64,000 nucleotides of DNA from Brachybacterium sp. FME24 (GCF_014897705.1 NZ_JABUXV010000016.1:1-64000), one strand, 5' to 3'. Counted from the first letter of the stretch, positions 1 through 9,147 are shown. Notes: a model not told the origin generated them from the letters alone. Made by a program: numbers and translations.

Positions 1-54
1 CCCGTTCCTTCATCCCCGCTCCGTGACTACAACGTCATGACCCGCAACACCTAG
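1..54 (+). CDS. Possible C-terminal end of a truncated gene
   Basis: Frame 1 is open from the window edge to a TAG at 52-54 and ends in the residues LRDYNVMTRNT. Most codons end in C or G, as in real genes here. The piece is too short to assign, and the open frame could be chance. It would be the 3' end of a gene convergent with the acyltransferase. Confidence 0.2.
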   Translation, partial: PVPSSPLRDYNVMTRNT

Positions 55-145
55 CGGCGATCAGAGGGGCAGATCGACTCCGCGACTGTGAGCCTCGGCC
101 CGCTGCGGCGGTCCTGGAATCTGCGCGGCACCACGGATCCCGATC

Positions 146-1225
146 TCAGCCGCGGAGCACGGGCTCGACGCCCTGCGCCGCGGCTGGCTCGAGGTCGGCG
201 CCGGGCACGAGCGTCTCGGCCTCGGAGTCCCCCTTCGGGTCGGTTGCCTGATCGCGGGCCCGCGAGAGCGCACGGCCGGGCAGGGCGTAGAGGAATCCCG
301 TCGCGGGGCGCGCCAGTACGGCGAGCACGCAGATCCCGAGAGTGACCAGGAAGTACAGCGCGAAGGTCGCACGTCCCGCGGCGAGATCGATATGTCGGCC
401 GAGGATCTCGATGACCGGCAGGTGCACCAGGTACGGCACGATCGAATTGCGCCCGATCCACTCGAGCGCACGTACCGGCCGGACCCGCGGGAGCCGCTGC
501 GCGACCCCGATCGCGGCGATGACGCCGAGCAGTACGGCGAGCTGTGAGATCACCGGGATCGCGGGCTCGAGGTCGATCCGCGCGGCGTAGCCCGCCCAGG
601 CTGCGGCGACCAGGAGAGCGGGGACCAGGATCGCGATCGGCACGGTGCGCGCGGCGAGGACGCGCCGCAGCGCCGCTCCCGCGAAGAAGAACACGGCGTA
701 GTAGAGGAACTTGTCCGGCCGGTTCCCGGACACATCGAGCTCAACGCCCAGCAGCGGCAGCGCTGTCCACCCGGCGATGCTGGCCAGGGCGAGCCAGCCG
801 GGCGGGATATACCGCGTCACCAGGCCGACGACGTAGTACAGGAACAGCGCCACCAAGAACCAGGTGTAGATGCCGTTGAGCCACCACAGCGGGTCGGCGC
901 CGAACGCCCACCCCATGATCGGGAGCATCACCGCTGACCAGATCAGCCAGGGCCACAGAAGGCTGCGGGCTTTGCCGGAGAGATAGCGCGCGGTGGGCTT
1001 CTCGAGCGACCGGGCCAGCAGCAGACCGGAGGCGAACAGCAGCACCGGCATCCGGAACGGCGCCGTCGCCTCGGACAGCACCACCATCTCGTGGGGTGTG
1101 GAACCGTCCCAGATCTGCTGGACCAGGCGGAGGTGGTGACCGATCACCAACATGATCGCCGTGCCCCGCAGCAGGTCCATCCAGTGCTGCCGCCCGCTCG
1201 GGGCCACGGTCTCTGAGGAAATCAT
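146..1225 (-). CDS. Acyltransferase 3 family membrane protein
   Basis: A 359-aa polytopic membrane protein of the acyltransferase-3 (OafA/NodX-like) family. These enzymes move acetyl or other acyl groups onto envelope sugars or other exported acceptors. The N-terminus carries the family signature around residues 14-30: R/W-x-D-LRG-x-A followed by V-x-G-HH. About ten hydrophobic segments follow, then a hydrophilic tail of about 45 residues. The ATG at 1225 has no Shine-Dalgarno sequence but a TACCCT box lies 7 bases upstream, so a leaderless mRNA is likely. It stands alone, divergent from the VOC gene. The acceptor cannot be told from sequence. Confidence 0.85.
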   Translation of the reverse strand: MISSETVAPSGRQHWMDLLRGTAIMLVIGHHLRLVQQIWDGSTPHEMVVLSEATAPFRMPVLLFASGLLLARSLEKPTARYLSGKARSLLWPWLIWSAVMLPIMGWAFGADPLWWLNGIYTWFLVALFLYYVVGLVTRYIPPGWLALASIAGWTALPLLGVELDVSGNRPDKFLYYAVFFFAGAALRRVLAARTVPIAILVPALLVAAAWAGYAARIDLEPAIPVISQLAVLLGVIAAIGVAQRLPRVRPVRALEWIGRNSIVPYLVHLPVIEILGRHIDLAAGRATFALYFLVTLGICVLAVLARPATGFLYALPGRALSRARDQATDPKGDSEAETLVPGADLEPAAAQGVEPVLRG

Positions 1226-1232
1226 CCGATTG

Positions 1233-1238
1233 AGGGTA
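1233..1238 (-). promoter_or_regulatory. -10 box, leaderless start of the acyltransferase gene
   Basis: TACCCT on the minus strand fits the actinobacterial TANNNT -10 pattern. Seven bases separate it from the ATG at 1225, so transcription should begin on or next to the start codon. Confidence 0.5.
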
Positions 1239-1410
1239 GTCGGGCTAGCCGTGCGCTCTGCGCACCCTGCGCGGTCAGCGCGTCGCGAACCCCGCCTGGC
1301 GCCGGTCGTCGTGCCCCGTCCGAGTATTCACCTGCGCCGGCTCTCGCGCGGGACTACCGTGCGCGATGACACGGATCCGCGTCACCACGGCACGTCGACC
1401 GAGGAGAGAC

Positions 1411-2241
1411 ATGACCGAGCCACGCACGTACCCGCAGGGCGTCCCCTCCTGGGTGGACGTCGAGACCGATGACCTCGACTCCGCGACCGCGTTCTACGGC
1501 GAGCTGTTCGGCTGGACCTTCACCGAGGCGACGGCGCCAGGTGCCGGCTCACGCTATCTGGTCGGGCAGCTCGACGGACAGGACGTCGCCGGGATCAGTG
1601 CGCCGGCGCGCACCGCGCAGACCGGCCCGGGCTGGACCACGTACATCGCCGTCGAGGATGCCGAGGTGACCGCCGCCCACATCCAGGCGGCGGGCGGGCG
1701 GATCCTGCAGGGCCCAACCGAGTGCGGATCCGCCGGGCGCTCCACCCTCGCGGAGGACCCGGCCGGCGTCACCTTCGGGCTCTGGCAGGCCGGTGAGCAT
1801 CACGGCGCCCAGGTCGCGAACGCGCCCGGCGCGTGGAACTTCAGCGGCCTCCGCGCGAGGGACCCCTCCGTCGTCACGGACTTCTACACCGGAGTCTTCG
1901 GGTGGCAGCTGCAGGACGCCGGCTTCGCCACCCTGGTCCGGCTGCCGGGCTACGGGGACCATCTGCGCGACACCATCGATCCGGAGATCTACGCCCGCCA
2001 GGCCGCCATCGGAGACGACGGCACCTTCGCCGATGCCGTCGCCTGGCTGGGGGCGGCCGGCGACGACGAGTCCCCGCACTGGCGCGTCAGCTTCACCGTC
2101 GCCGATCGCGACGCCGCCGGAGTGGACGTGGAGCGGCTCGGGGGGACCGTGGTGGACCGACTCGACGTCGAGTGGAGCCGCGAGGCGACGATCCGCGACC
2201 CGCGCGGGGCGCTCTTCACGATCAGCCAGTTCCTGGCGTAA
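1411..2241 (+). CDS. VOC family (glyoxalase/bleomycin-resistance fold) protein, two-domain
   Basis: A 276-aa protein made of two vicinal-oxygen-chelate modules in tandem, at about residues 8-125 and 140-272. Each begins with a segment of the form W-x-D-(x)n-FYxELFGW / DFYTGVFGW. Such two-module proteins resemble actinobacterial hydroxylase or lyase-like VOC proteins of unknown substrate. The ATG at 1411 is chosen over an upstream GTG because GAGGAGAG sits just before it. It is monocistronic, ending at a shared hairpin with the convergent symporter gene. The reaction is unknown. Confidence 0.85.
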   Translation: MTEPRTYPQGVPSWVDVETDDLDSATAFYGELFGWTFTEATAPGAGSRYLVGQLDGQDVAGISAPARTAQTGPGWTTYIAVEDAEVTAAHIQAAGGRILQGPTECGSAGRSTLAEDPAGVTFGLWQAGEHHGAQVANAPGAWNFSGLRARDPSVVTDFYTGVFGWQLQDAGFATLVRLPGYGDHLRDTIDPEIYARQAAIGDDGTFADAVAWLGAAGDDESPHWRVSFTVADRDAAGVDVERLGGTVVDRLDVEWSREATIRDPRGALFTISQFLA

Positions 2242-2253
2242 CCCGCCACGAAG

Positions 2254-2295
2254 GACGCCGGCGAGGCCGGGCTGGTGCCCCGCCTCCCCGGCGTC
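2254..2295. terminator. Hairpin between convergent genes
   Basis: Arms 2254-2266 and 2283-2295 are complementary over 13 bases with one mismatch. It lies between the stop of the VOC gene (2241) and the stop of the symporter gene (2336), so it could serve both strands. Confidence 0.55.
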
Positions 2296-2335
2296 GAGTC
2301 ACCTCACGGCGCGCGCCGTGGGGCCGCGCGCACGC

Positions 2336-3850
2336 TCAGCTGTTCGCCTCGGCGTCCTCGCGGCGCTGGTCCTGGTAGTCGCTGACGTCCTCGCCCACCC
2401 AGACCTCGACGTTCTTGATCTCCGGCAGGTCGGAGGAGACGAAGATCGGATCCAGCCCCTGGGCACGCTGGTCGTTGTAGTGACGCAGCAGCTTGAACGC
2501 GGTGGGCGCGAGCAGGGCGATCACCACCAGGTTGACCAGGGCGATGAACACCATGCTCACCCCGGCGATCGTCCAGGCGAGGTCCACGGCGATCACGGAG
2601 CCGATGAGCACCAGGGCGACGACGGCGGCACCGAAGGCGATGTGCCATCCGCGCTTGGCGGTGATGAAGTGCATGTTGGCCTCTCCGTAGGAGAAGTTCC
2701 CCAGCACCGAGGTGAAGGCGAGCAGGAACATGATCACTGCGAGCAGGATCGCGGCCCAGCCGCCGAGGTTGTCGGTCAGCGACTGCTGCACCATCATCAG
2801 GCCCTCGCCGCCGACGGAGACGTCCGGGAAGGCGACCAGCACGATGAACGCGGTGATCGAGCAGATCAGGAGCGTGTCGAAGTAGACGCCGAAGGTCTGC
2901 ACCAGGCCCTGCTTGACCGGGTGGCTGACCGACGCGGTGGCGGCGACGTTGGGGACCGAACCCATGCCGGCCTCGTTGGAGAGCATGCCGCGCTGGACGC
3001 CGTTGACCAGTGCCGCGCCGAAGCCGCCGCCGATGGCTGCCTGCGGGCTGAAGGCCTCGGTGACGATCTGGGTGATCACGCGGGGCACCTCACCGAGGTT
3101 CATGCCGACGATGACGATGCCGACGAGCAGGTAGATCGCGGCCATGATCGGCACCATGTTCTGGGCCACGGTGGCCACGCGGCGCATCCCGCCGAACACG
3201 ATCACGCCGGTGAGAACCGCGAGCAGCACGCCGAGCACGATGGGCAGCCACGACAGCGCCTCGGGGTCGGTGTACACCGCGACGGCCCCGGAGAAGGCAT
3301 CGACGATGGTGTTGGCCTGCAGCGAGGTGAAGGCGAACGCGAAGCAGAAGATGAACAGGATCGCGAAGAACAGGCCGAACTTCCGGCTGCCCAGCCCGCG
3401 CGCGATGTAGAACGCGGGGCCGCCCTTGTAGGTGTCGTCCGCACGGGTCTTCCACAGCTGCGCGAGGGTGGACTCGATGAAGCTGGCTGCCCCGGTGAGC
3501 AGGCACATCACCCACATCCACAGCACCGCGCCCGGACCGCCGAGGAAGATCGCCCCGGCCACGCCGGAGATGTTCCCGGTGCCCACACGCGCTGCCGCGG
3601 AGATGGAGAACGCTTGGAAGGCGCTGAGGGACTTGGTGCGCTCGGTGCGCGCCCCGCCCTCACCGACGTGCTCACGCTGGGCCTTCTGGGTGATCGCGCC
3701 GAACATCGCCGGGATCATCCGGAACTGGACGCCCTTGGAGCGGATCGTGAAGTACAGACCGAGCACGATGACCACGGGCATCCCTGCCCAGGTCCATAGC
3801 CAGCCCTCCGCGTTTCCAAGAAATTCGTTGAGTGATTCGAGGGGGTTCAT
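2336..3850 (-). CDS. AGCS family amino acid/sodium symporter
   Basis: A 504-aa transporter of the alanine or glycine:cation symporter family. It would import a small neutral amino acid with sodium (or proton) across the cytoplasmic membrane. About eleven hydrophobic segments are visible. The family signature GTGNISGVAGAIFLGGPGA is present near residue 90, and an N-terminal segment resembles the AGCS opening helix. The ATG at 3850 is preferred over upstream starts because a TACCGT box lies 7 bases upstream and the extra N-terminal residues are low quality. The tail is charged and cytosolic. It is divergent from ectABC, and a shared osmotic role is only suggested by that position. Confidence 0.9.
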   Translation of the reverse strand: MNPLESLNEFLGNAEGWLWTWAGMPVVIVLGLYFTIRSKGVQFRMIPAMFGAITQKAQREHVGEGGARTERTKSLSAFQAFSISAAARVGTGNISGVAGAIFLGGPGAVLWMWVMCLLTGAASFIESTLAQLWKTRADDTYKGGPAFYIARGLGSRKFGLFFAILFIFCFAFAFTSLQANTIVDAFSGAVAVYTDPEALSWLPIVLGVLLAVLTGVIVFGGMRRVATVAQNMVPIMAAIYLLVGIVIVGMNLGEVPRVITQIVTEAFSPQAAIGGGFGAALVNGVQRGMLSNEAGMGSVPNVAATASVSHPVKQGLVQTFGVYFDTLLICSITAFIVLVAFPDVSVGGEGLMMVQQSLTDNLGGWAAILLAVIMFLLAFTSVLGNFSYGEANMHFITAKRGWHIAFGAAVVALVLIGSVIAVDLAWTIAGVSMVFIALVNLVVIALLAPTAFKLLRHYNDQRAQGLDPIFVSSDLPEIKNVEVWVGEDVSDYQDQRREDAEANS

Positions 3851-3857
3851 GGCCCCG

Positions 3858-3863
3858 ACGGTA
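3858..3863 (-). promoter_or_regulatory. -10 box, leaderless start of the symporter gene
   Basis: TACCGT on the minus strand, 7 bases before the ATG at 3850. No ribosome binding site is visible. Confidence 0.5.
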
Positions 3864-4180
3864 CCGAGTGGACACGGATCCGGCAGGCGAAGCGCCCACC
3901 TCGAGATGCGGGTCGGTTCCTTTGACCCTCGCGCGCACGAGGAAGCGTGGTTCTCGGCGGTAGCGTGACGCACCCCACACGGCTTCATGATTCCCACCCC
4001 GAAACCCCCTGCCACGAGCCACATCACCGCAGGCCAGCACACATGGCCCGAGGTTGTCCGACAATCCGACTGTCGGGGCCCTCGCGGTCACGTTTGGGTC
4101 ACGACACTCCGAGGCACCCCCCTCGAACCGACCCCCCGGGTCCACATCCGTCGCTGATCTCGATACCGTTGGGGACCGTT

Positions 4181-4744
4181 ATGGGCCAGCTGACTAAGAG
4201 TTCCGAAAACCATCCTTCGACTCGACGTACGACTCGATCCACCACCGAGAGCTCCGGCTCCGACCTCGAGATCACCATCCCTGTCCACCGCCAGGGCGCT
4301 GATATGTGGCGCGTGGCCCGCGACAGCGGAACGCTGGACCTCAACACCTCCTACGCCTACCTGCTGATGGCTCGCGATTTTGCGGGAACCTCCCGCCTCG
4401 CCCTCCAGGACGGCGAAGTCGTCGGCTTCGTCCTCGGCTACCAGCGCCCCTCCGACCCCGAGTGCCTCTTCGTCTGGCAGATCGCCGTCGACGAGTCCAT
4501 GCGCGGCCACAAGGTCGCGGCACGGATGCTGGACGCACTGCTGGACGACCTGCCGACCATCGGCACCCTGGAGACCACCATCACCGAGGACAACATGGCG
4601 TCGCAGCGTCTGTTCTCCTCCTTCGCCGAGCGCCATGGCGCAGCCCACCGGATCGAGCAGCTCTTCGAAGAGGGCGACTTCCCGGATCCCGGGCACGGTG
4701 CGGAACTGCTCCACGTGATCTCAGGCCTCCGCCCCGGCAGCTGA
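4181..4744 (+). CDS. ectA: L-2,4-diaminobutyrate acetyltransferase
   Basis: A 187-aa GNAT-fold enzyme that acetylates L-2,4-diaminobutyrate at the gamma nitrogen, the second step of ectoine synthesis. Acetyl-CoA binding motif A is clear at about residues 98-118 (WQIAVDESMRGHKVAARML). An EctA-typical block around DSGTLDLNTSYAYLL precedes it. The ATG at 4181 was chosen because GGGGA lies 6 bases upstream and the family's usual length is about 170-190 aa; the longer open frame upstream adds unrelated residues. It has a Ser/Thr-rich N-terminal extension of about 25 aa. It is first of three same-strand genes, 90 bases before ectB. Confidence 0.95.
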   Translation: MGQLTKSSENHPSTRRTTRSTTESSGSDLEITIPVHRQGADMWRVARDSGTLDLNTSYAYLLMARDFAGTSRLALQDGEVVGFVLGYQRPSDPECLFVWQIAVDESMRGHKVAARMLDALLDDLPTIGTLETTITEDNMASQRLFSSFAERHGAAHRIEQLFEEGDFPDPGHGAELLHVISGLRPGS

Positions 4745-4834
4745 CCGGCGACCCACCGCTGCACCCGTCGACACGGGCGCTTCCGTGCGCCCCGACACCC
4801 CAGACCACCCGCACTCCACCCTCAGGGAGAGAAC

Positions 4835-6106
4835 ATGACCGCGATCGTCCCCACCTCCACCACCGAGCTCGAGTCCGAGGTCCGCAGCTACTCCCGCAGC
4901 TGGCCCACCACCTTCACCCACGCGAAGGGTTCCACCCTGACCGCCGAGGACGGCCGCGAGTACACCGACTTCTTCGCCGGCGCCGGCACCCTGAACTACG
5001 GCCACAACCACCCCGAGCTGAAGAAGGTCGTCATCGACCACTTCCTCGAGGACCGCGTGGTGCACGGCCTGGACATGTTCACCGACGTGCGCCACAAGTT
5101 CCTGGAGACCTTCAACTCGACGATCCTCGAGCCCCGTGGGCTGGACTACAAGGTCGCCTTCCCCGGCCCGGGCGGCACCAACGCCGTCGAGGCGGCCCTC
5201 AAACTGGCCCGCAAGGTCACCGGCCGCGAATCGATCGTGAACTTCACGAACGCCTTCCACGGCATGACCCTGGGCGCCCTGTCCGTCACGGGCAACTCCC
5301 TCAAGCGCGGCGGCGCCGGCATCCCGCTGGTCCACGCCACCCCGATGCCGTTCGACGACTACTTCGGCCAGGTCGTCCCGGACTTCATGTACCTCGAGCG
5401 TCTGCTCACCGACGGCGGCAGCGGACTGAACAAGCCCGCCGCCGTGATCGTCGAGACCGTCCAGGGCGAAGGCGGCATCAACGCGGCCCGCGCCGAGTGG
5501 CTGCGCGGACTCTCCGATCTGTGCACCAAGCACGAGATCCTGCTGATCATCGATGACATCCAGATGGGCTGCGGCCGCACCGGCGGGTTCTTCAGCTTCG
5601 AAGAGGCCGGCATCAAGCCCGACATGGTCACGCTGTCGAAGTCCATCAGCGGCTACGGCCTGCCGATGGCGCTGACCCTGCTCAAGCCGGAGCTCGACAT
5701 CTGGGAGCCCGGCGAGCACAACGGCACCTTCCGTGGCTTCGGCCCCGCCTTCGCGACCGCGACCAAGGCCTTCGAGCTGTTCTGGAGCGACGACGAGCTC
5801 GAGAAGTCGACCATCGCCAAGGGCGCCTACGTCGAGAGCCGCTTCAACCAGATCGCCGCCCGCCACGCCGACGAGCACGAGCTGATCGTCAAGGGCCGCG
5901 GCCTCGCCCGGGGACTCCAGATGCCCACCGGCGAGCTCGCCGGCCAGGTCACCGCGCGCGCCTTCGAGGAGGGCCTGCTGGTGGAGACCTCCGGCCCGTC
6001 CGACGAGGTCGTCAAGCTGCTGCCCGCGCTCACCATCCCCGATGACCAGCTCCGAGGCGGACTGGACATCATCGATCAGGCCGTCGCCGAAGCGCTGTCC
6101 GCCTGA
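4835..6106 (+). CDS. ectB: L-2,4-diaminobutyrate:2-oxoglutarate aminotransferase
   Basis: A 423-aa class III PLP aminotransferase that converts aspartate-4-semialdehyde to L-2,4-diaminobutyrate with glutamate as donor. Visible marks are the phosphate-binding segment GPGGTNAVEAALKLARK at about residues 110-126, the IIDDIQMGCGRTG segment and the Schiff-base lysine at about residue 269 in TLSKSISGYG. Length matches the family. The start is well set by CAGGGAGAGAAC just before the ATG. It is the middle gene of ectABC. Confidence 0.97.
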   Translation: MTAIVPTSTTELESEVRSYSRSWPTTFTHAKGSTLTAEDGREYTDFFAGAGTLNYGHNHPELKKVVIDHFLEDRVVHGLDMFTDVRHKFLETFNSTILEPRGLDYKVAFPGPGGTNAVEAALKLARKVTGRESIVNFTNAFHGMTLGALSVTGNSLKRGGAGIPLVHATPMPFDDYFGQVVPDFMYLERLLTDGGSGLNKPAAVIVETVQGEGGINAARAEWLRGLSDLCTKHEILLIIDDIQMGCGRTGGFFSFEEAGIKPDMVTLSKSISGYGLPMALTLLKPELDIWEPGEHNGTFRGFGPAFATATKAFELFWSDDELEKSTIAKGAYVESRFNQIAARHADEHELIVKGRGLARGLQMPTGELAGQVTARAFEEGLLVETSGPSDEVVKLLPALTIPDDQLRGGLDIIDQAVAEALSA

Positions 6107-6211
6107 GCGACCCCACTCCCCGTCGGCCCGCCCCACCCGGAGCGGGCCGACGTCCCTGAGCGCTCGCTCGGGAGCACGACCCTGCACATCCACGGAGAGG
6201 ACCCCTCACCC

Positions 6212-6604
6212 ATGCTCGTTCGCACCCTCGCGGAGATCGAAGACACCGACGCAGACATCAAGTCGGAGACCTGGCGCAGCAAGCGCATCATCCTGGCCAA
6301 GGAGGGCGTCGGCTTCTCAGTGCACGAGACCACGCTGTACGCCGGGACCGAGAGCATGTTCTGGTACGCCAACCACATCGAGGCAGTGTTCATCACCCAG
6401 GGCGAGGGTGAGATCGAGGACCTGGCCACCGGTGAGAAGCATCAGCTGGCCCCCGGCACCATCTACCTGCTCAACGACCACGACAAGCACATCGTGCGTC
6501 CGCGCACGGAGATCAAGTGCGTGTGCGTGTTCAACCCGCCGGTGACCGGCCGCGAGGTGCACGACGAGAACGGCGTGTACCCGCTGGTGACCGAGGACGC
6601 CTAA
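6212..6604 (+). CDS. ectC: L-ectoine synthase
   Basis: A 130-aa cupin-fold enzyme that closes N-gamma-acetyl-diaminobutyrate to ectoine, a compatible solute. The first block is [19 protein letters not shown] and the cupin core runs through [16 protein letters not shown] and [14 protein letters not shown]. Length is normal for EctC. It lies 105 bases after ectB with a weak GAGAGG upstream. No ectD (hydroxylase) or ask_ect follows: the next feature is a strong terminator and a convergent gene. The pathway here would therefore stop at ectoine unless ectD lies elsewhere. Confidence 0.96.
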   Translation: MLVRTLAEIEDTDADIKSETWRSKRIILAKEGVGFSVHETTLYAGTESMFWYANHIEAVFITQGEGEIEDLATGEKHQLAPGTIYLLNDHDKHIVRPRTEIKCVCVFNPPVTGREVHDENGVYPLVTEDA

Positions 6605-6657
6605 GCCTCGTGCGCTGACCCCGCCGCACCAGACGGTGCCGGGCGGCGCAGGCCGAA

Positions 6658-6690
6658 GGGCCCACCGGGAGCAACGCTCCTGGTGGGCCC
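6658..6690. terminator. Terminator after ectABC
   Basis: Arms 6658-6672 and 6676-6690 pair over 15 bases with a single G-U wobble and a 3-base loop, followed by TTCAGT. It separates ectC from the convergent GRAM-like gene and probably acts on both strands. Confidence 0.8.
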
Positions 6691-6710
6691 TTCAGTCATA
6701 CGCGGGTGCC

Positions 6711-7073
6711 TCAGCCGACGGCGACTGCCCCGCCGCGCGCCCGATCGATCGCGGCGATCCAGGCCCTGCGACCGGTGACCACGAAGCTGTGCACCGTCCC
6801 GTCGCCCACCGTCGCCTCGATCGAGTTCGGGATCACCGGGAGCTTCCCGAGCAGCTTCGTCCATGCGGGCGTCACCTCGGTGATCGCGCCCACCGGGATC
6901 TGGAACATCGTCGACTGCAGGTTCAGCGCGTGCGGGGCGTGCACCAGGCGCAAGCTGGTCAGGTAGAGCGTCCCGCCCACCGTCTCCGCGCCGCGCTGCA
7001 TGTTCGCCGAGCCTGCCTTCAGCGGGCGCTCCCCCGGTTCGAGATCGACGGGGACCTGCGCAGGATCGGTCAC
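6711..7073 (-). CDS. GRAM/PH-like domain protein
   Basis: A 120-aa soluble protein resembling GRAM or bacterial PH domains: an early LEPGERPLKAGSANM strand, then GTLYLTSLRLVHAP and a final helix near RRAWIAAIDRAR. These folds often bind membranes or protein partners, but the role here is unknown. The start is a GTG at 7073 that overlaps the stop of the upstream membrane-protein gene in a GTGA, so the two are translationally coupled. Confidence 0.7.
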   Translation of the reverse strand: MTDPAQVPVDLEPGERPLKAGSANMQRGAETVGGTLYLTSLRLVHAPHALNLQSTMFQIPVGAITEVTPAWTKLLGKLPVIPNSIEATVGDGTVHSFVVTGRRAWIAAIDRARGGAVAVG

Positions 7074-7660
7074 GATCGTGCCGAGCGCTTGCGCACGATC
7101 AGCAGGATCACGCCGGTCGCGAGGAGCACGAACCCGAGGAAGCCGCCGCCCAGGCCGAGCAGGATCCCGCCGACGGCTCCGAAGATGCCGCCGATGGAGA
7201 CGGGCGGGCCGACCGCGACCGGGGTGCCCGCACAGTCCACGGTGTACTCGCCGGCCTCGTTCGCGGTGATCGAGTCGAAGGACTCCCAGTTCTTCCCGTC
7301 GAGGGAGGTCGAGCTGGTCTGCGCCGTGCCCTCACCGATGGCTTCCTGCGACGGCGCGGTGATGTCGCAGGTGGGCACCTGCGTGCCTTCCTCGACATAG
7401 AACTGCAGCACGTCACCCTCCTCAGCGGTGATCGAGCCCGAGCCGCTGTCGAAGACCTCGATGTCGTTGACGCCCCCGACGGTGCTGGTGATGCCGATCG
7501 CGGCGAGCACGATGCCGGCGATCACGCTGATCAGCAGAATGATGCCGCCGACGATGAGGAGGATGTGGGGAACCTTGCCGAACTTCTTCGGGCCGGGCGC
7601 TGTGCCGGGCGCGTGCTGGGGGCCCTGGGGTGGCATGGGAGCAGAGTGCGGGACGGTCAC
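7070..7660 (-). CDS. Two-helix membrane protein with extracytoplasmic domain, unknown function
   Basis: A 196-aa protein with a Pro-rich cytosolic N-terminus, a hydrophobic helix (HILLIVGGIILLISVIAGIV), an external domain of about 90 residues containing three cysteines, and a Gly-rich C-terminal helix ending in RKRSARS. The GTG at 7660 is selected over the longer frame because AGGAGG lies 6 bases upstream. The charge pattern puts both ends inside. I do not recognise the family. It overlaps the GRAM-like gene by 4 bases, so the two products probably act together at the membrane. Confidence 0.7.
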   Translation of the reverse strand: MTVPHSAPMPPQGPQHAPGTAPGPKKFGKVPHILLIVGGIILLISVIAGIVLAAIGITSTVGGVNDIEVFDSGSGSITAEEGDVLQFYVEEGTQVPTCDITAPSQEAIGEGTAQTSSTSLDGKNWESFDSITANEAGEYTVDCAGTPVAVGPPVSIGGIFGAVGGILLGLGGGFLGFVLLATGVILLIVRKRSARS

Positions 7661-7748
7661 GGGGGGCCTCCTGGGATAGGGCTGCGACCGTTCCAGAATA
7701 GCTCCCGCGGTGCGATTCCCACCCGGCACCGAACCGAGCCGGCCGCCC

Positions 7749-7754
7749 TAGACT
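7749..7754 (+). promoter_or_regulatory. -10 box, leaderless start of the YigZ gene
   Basis: TAGACT, 7 bases before the ATG at 7762, with no ribosome binding site in between. Confidence 0.5.
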
Positions 7755-7761
7755 CGTCCCC

Positions 7762-8415
7762 ATGCCCGATCCTCTCGTCCTCACCGCCGATGTCAGGACG
7801 GAGTTGGTCGAGAAGCGCTCCCGCTTCCTCACCCGTCTGCACCGGGTCACCGCGGTCGAGGAGGCCGAGGTGCTGATCCGGGCCGCGCGTCGTGATCACC
7901 CCGATGCCCGCCACCACTGCACCGCGCTGGTGATCGGCGAGACCGCGCACAGCGCCGAGATGAACCGCTCGAACGACGACGGGGAACCGGCCGGAACTGC
8001 CGGGATGCCGATGCTGCAGTCGCTGCTGCACGCCGAGCTGGTGGACACCCTCGCGATCGTGATCCGCTACTTCGGAGGTATCAAGCTCGGGGCCGGCGGT
8101 CTGGTGCGCGCGTACACCGCAGGCGTCGAGCAGGCGATCGGCGCCGCGACGCTGCTGCGCCGCACCCAGCTGGTGATCGCGGAGCTCGAGGTGCCGCTCG
8201 CGGAGGCCGGCCTCGCCGAGAACGCGGTGCGGATCTGGGCTGCGGCGCAGGCCGCGCAGGTGGAGCCCACGCGGTACTCCTCACGAGGGGCGACCCTGAC
8301 CGTCCTGGTTCCCCCGGAGGATCTGGAGGCGCTGTCGGCCGATACCGCCCGCTGGTCCTCGGGCCGGGTCACTGTGCGGGACGTCGGCCGCCGTACGGCC
8401 GACGTGCCGCGCTGA
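7762..8415 (+). CDS. YigZ/IMPACT family protein
   Basis: A 217-aa member of the YigZ/IMPACT family, whose N-terminal domain has an elongation-factor-like fold and whose eukaryotic relatives modulate translation under amino-acid starvation. The conserved core is visible: RSRFL near residue 20, ARHHCTALVIG near 50, SNDDGEPAGTAGMPML near 72 and the hallmark VIRYFGGIKLGAGGLVRAY near 96. The C-terminal EF-G-like domain is less conserved. Length is usual (about 205-220). The function in bacteria is not settled. It is monocistronic, ending at a hairpin. Confidence 0.92.
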   Translation: MPDPLVLTADVRTELVEKRSRFLTRLHRVTAVEEAEVLIRAARRDHPDARHHCTALVIGETAHSAEMNRSNDDGEPAGTAGMPMLQSLLHAELVDTLAIVIRYFGGIKLGAGGLVRAYTAGVEQAIGAATLLRRTQLVIAELEVPLAEAGLAENAVRIWAAAQAAQVEPTRYSSRGATLTVLVPPEDLEALSADTARWSSGRVTVRDVGRRTADVPR

Positions 8416-8490
8416 GCTGTGCAGGTCCGCGCAGGCCTGTGCAGGCACGGGCTCTGACCCGCAGACACAGCACGATGCAGACACGACGAC

Positions 8491-8521
8491 GGCGCCGCCC
8501 CGGAGTATCCGGAACGGCGCC
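8491..8521. terminator. Hairpin between convergent yigZ and GlsB-type genes
   Basis: Arms 8491-8504 and 8508-8521 pair over 14 bases with two internal mismatches and a 3-base loop. It lies between two convergent stops. Confidence 0.6.
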
Positions 8522-8565
8522 GCCATAGATCAGCCGACGAGCGGCCGAGACGCGATGACCTGAGG

Positions 8566-8862
8566 TCAGGCGCGGGTCTTGCCCTTGTTCTTCGTCACCA
8601 GGCCGTAGATGGCCATGACGATGATGGCGCCGATCACGGCGAGCAGAATGGTGCCGATGCTCCACGGGTTGTCCATGATGCCGCCGATGCCGTCGCCGCC
8701 GAAGAGGCCGCCGATGAATCCACCGACGATCGCGCCGATGACACCGAGAACAATGGTCAGACCGAGGCCCATGCCCTGCTTACCGGGCATGACGGCCCGT
8801 GCGAGGAGGCCGATGATGCCGCCGATGATGATCCAAGAAATGATGAGCCAGAGAAGTCCCAT
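8566..8862 (-). CDS. GlsB/YeaQ/YmgE family stress-response membrane protein
   Basis: A 98-aa protein with three Gly-rich hydrophobic segments. The first, WLIISWIIIGGIIGLLARAV, leads into MPGKQGMGLG, the family hallmark; then comes LGVIGAIVGGFIGGL. Members sit in the cytoplasmic membrane and are linked to general and cell-wall stress. A 16-residue insert near FGGDGIGGIMDNPWS precedes the last helix, and the tail KNKGKTRA is basic. An AGGAA lies before the ATG. Monocistronic. Confidence 0.85.
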   Translation of the reverse strand: MGLLWLIISWIIIGGIIGLLARAVMPGKQGMGLGLTIVLGVIGAIVGGFIGGLFGGDGIGGIMDNPWSIGTILLAVIGAIIVMAIYGLVTKNKGKTRA

Positions 8863-9135
8863 GATCGGAATTCCTATCTATGTGGGGGAAGAGAAAGGGT
8901 GTTGCAACGCTATTGTGCGCTCTGACGCCCCCATATCCGTGGATGCACGCGTCACTGCAGGTCACGCGGACGACCGGCTGGTTTGCCACCGTGAGGTAAT
9001 CGTGACGAGCCGCGCGTGGGGCATGCTTCCGGTGGGAGCGCCGCGCGGGCAGAGGACGGACCCCGAATCGTGGTGGCGTGGACGACATCACGTCGCCATG
9101 TGACGCCTGGACACCTTCCCGTCACCTCGGTGTAC

Positions 9136-9141
9136 GACAAT
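9136..9141 (+). promoter_or_regulatory. -10 box, leaderless start of the Pls gene
   Basis: GACAAT (4 of 6 with TATAAT) ends 6 bases before a GTG at 9148. No Shine-Dalgarno sequence precedes either the GTG or the ATG at 9157, so a leaderless GTG start is the best reading. Confidence 0.4.
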
Positions 9142-9147
9142 CCCCTG

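Noticed and set aside
1793-3799. A 668-codon plus-strand frame across the VOC gene and the antisense of the symporter
   Set aside because: It spans a terminator and two unrelated genes, and no part matches a protein family.
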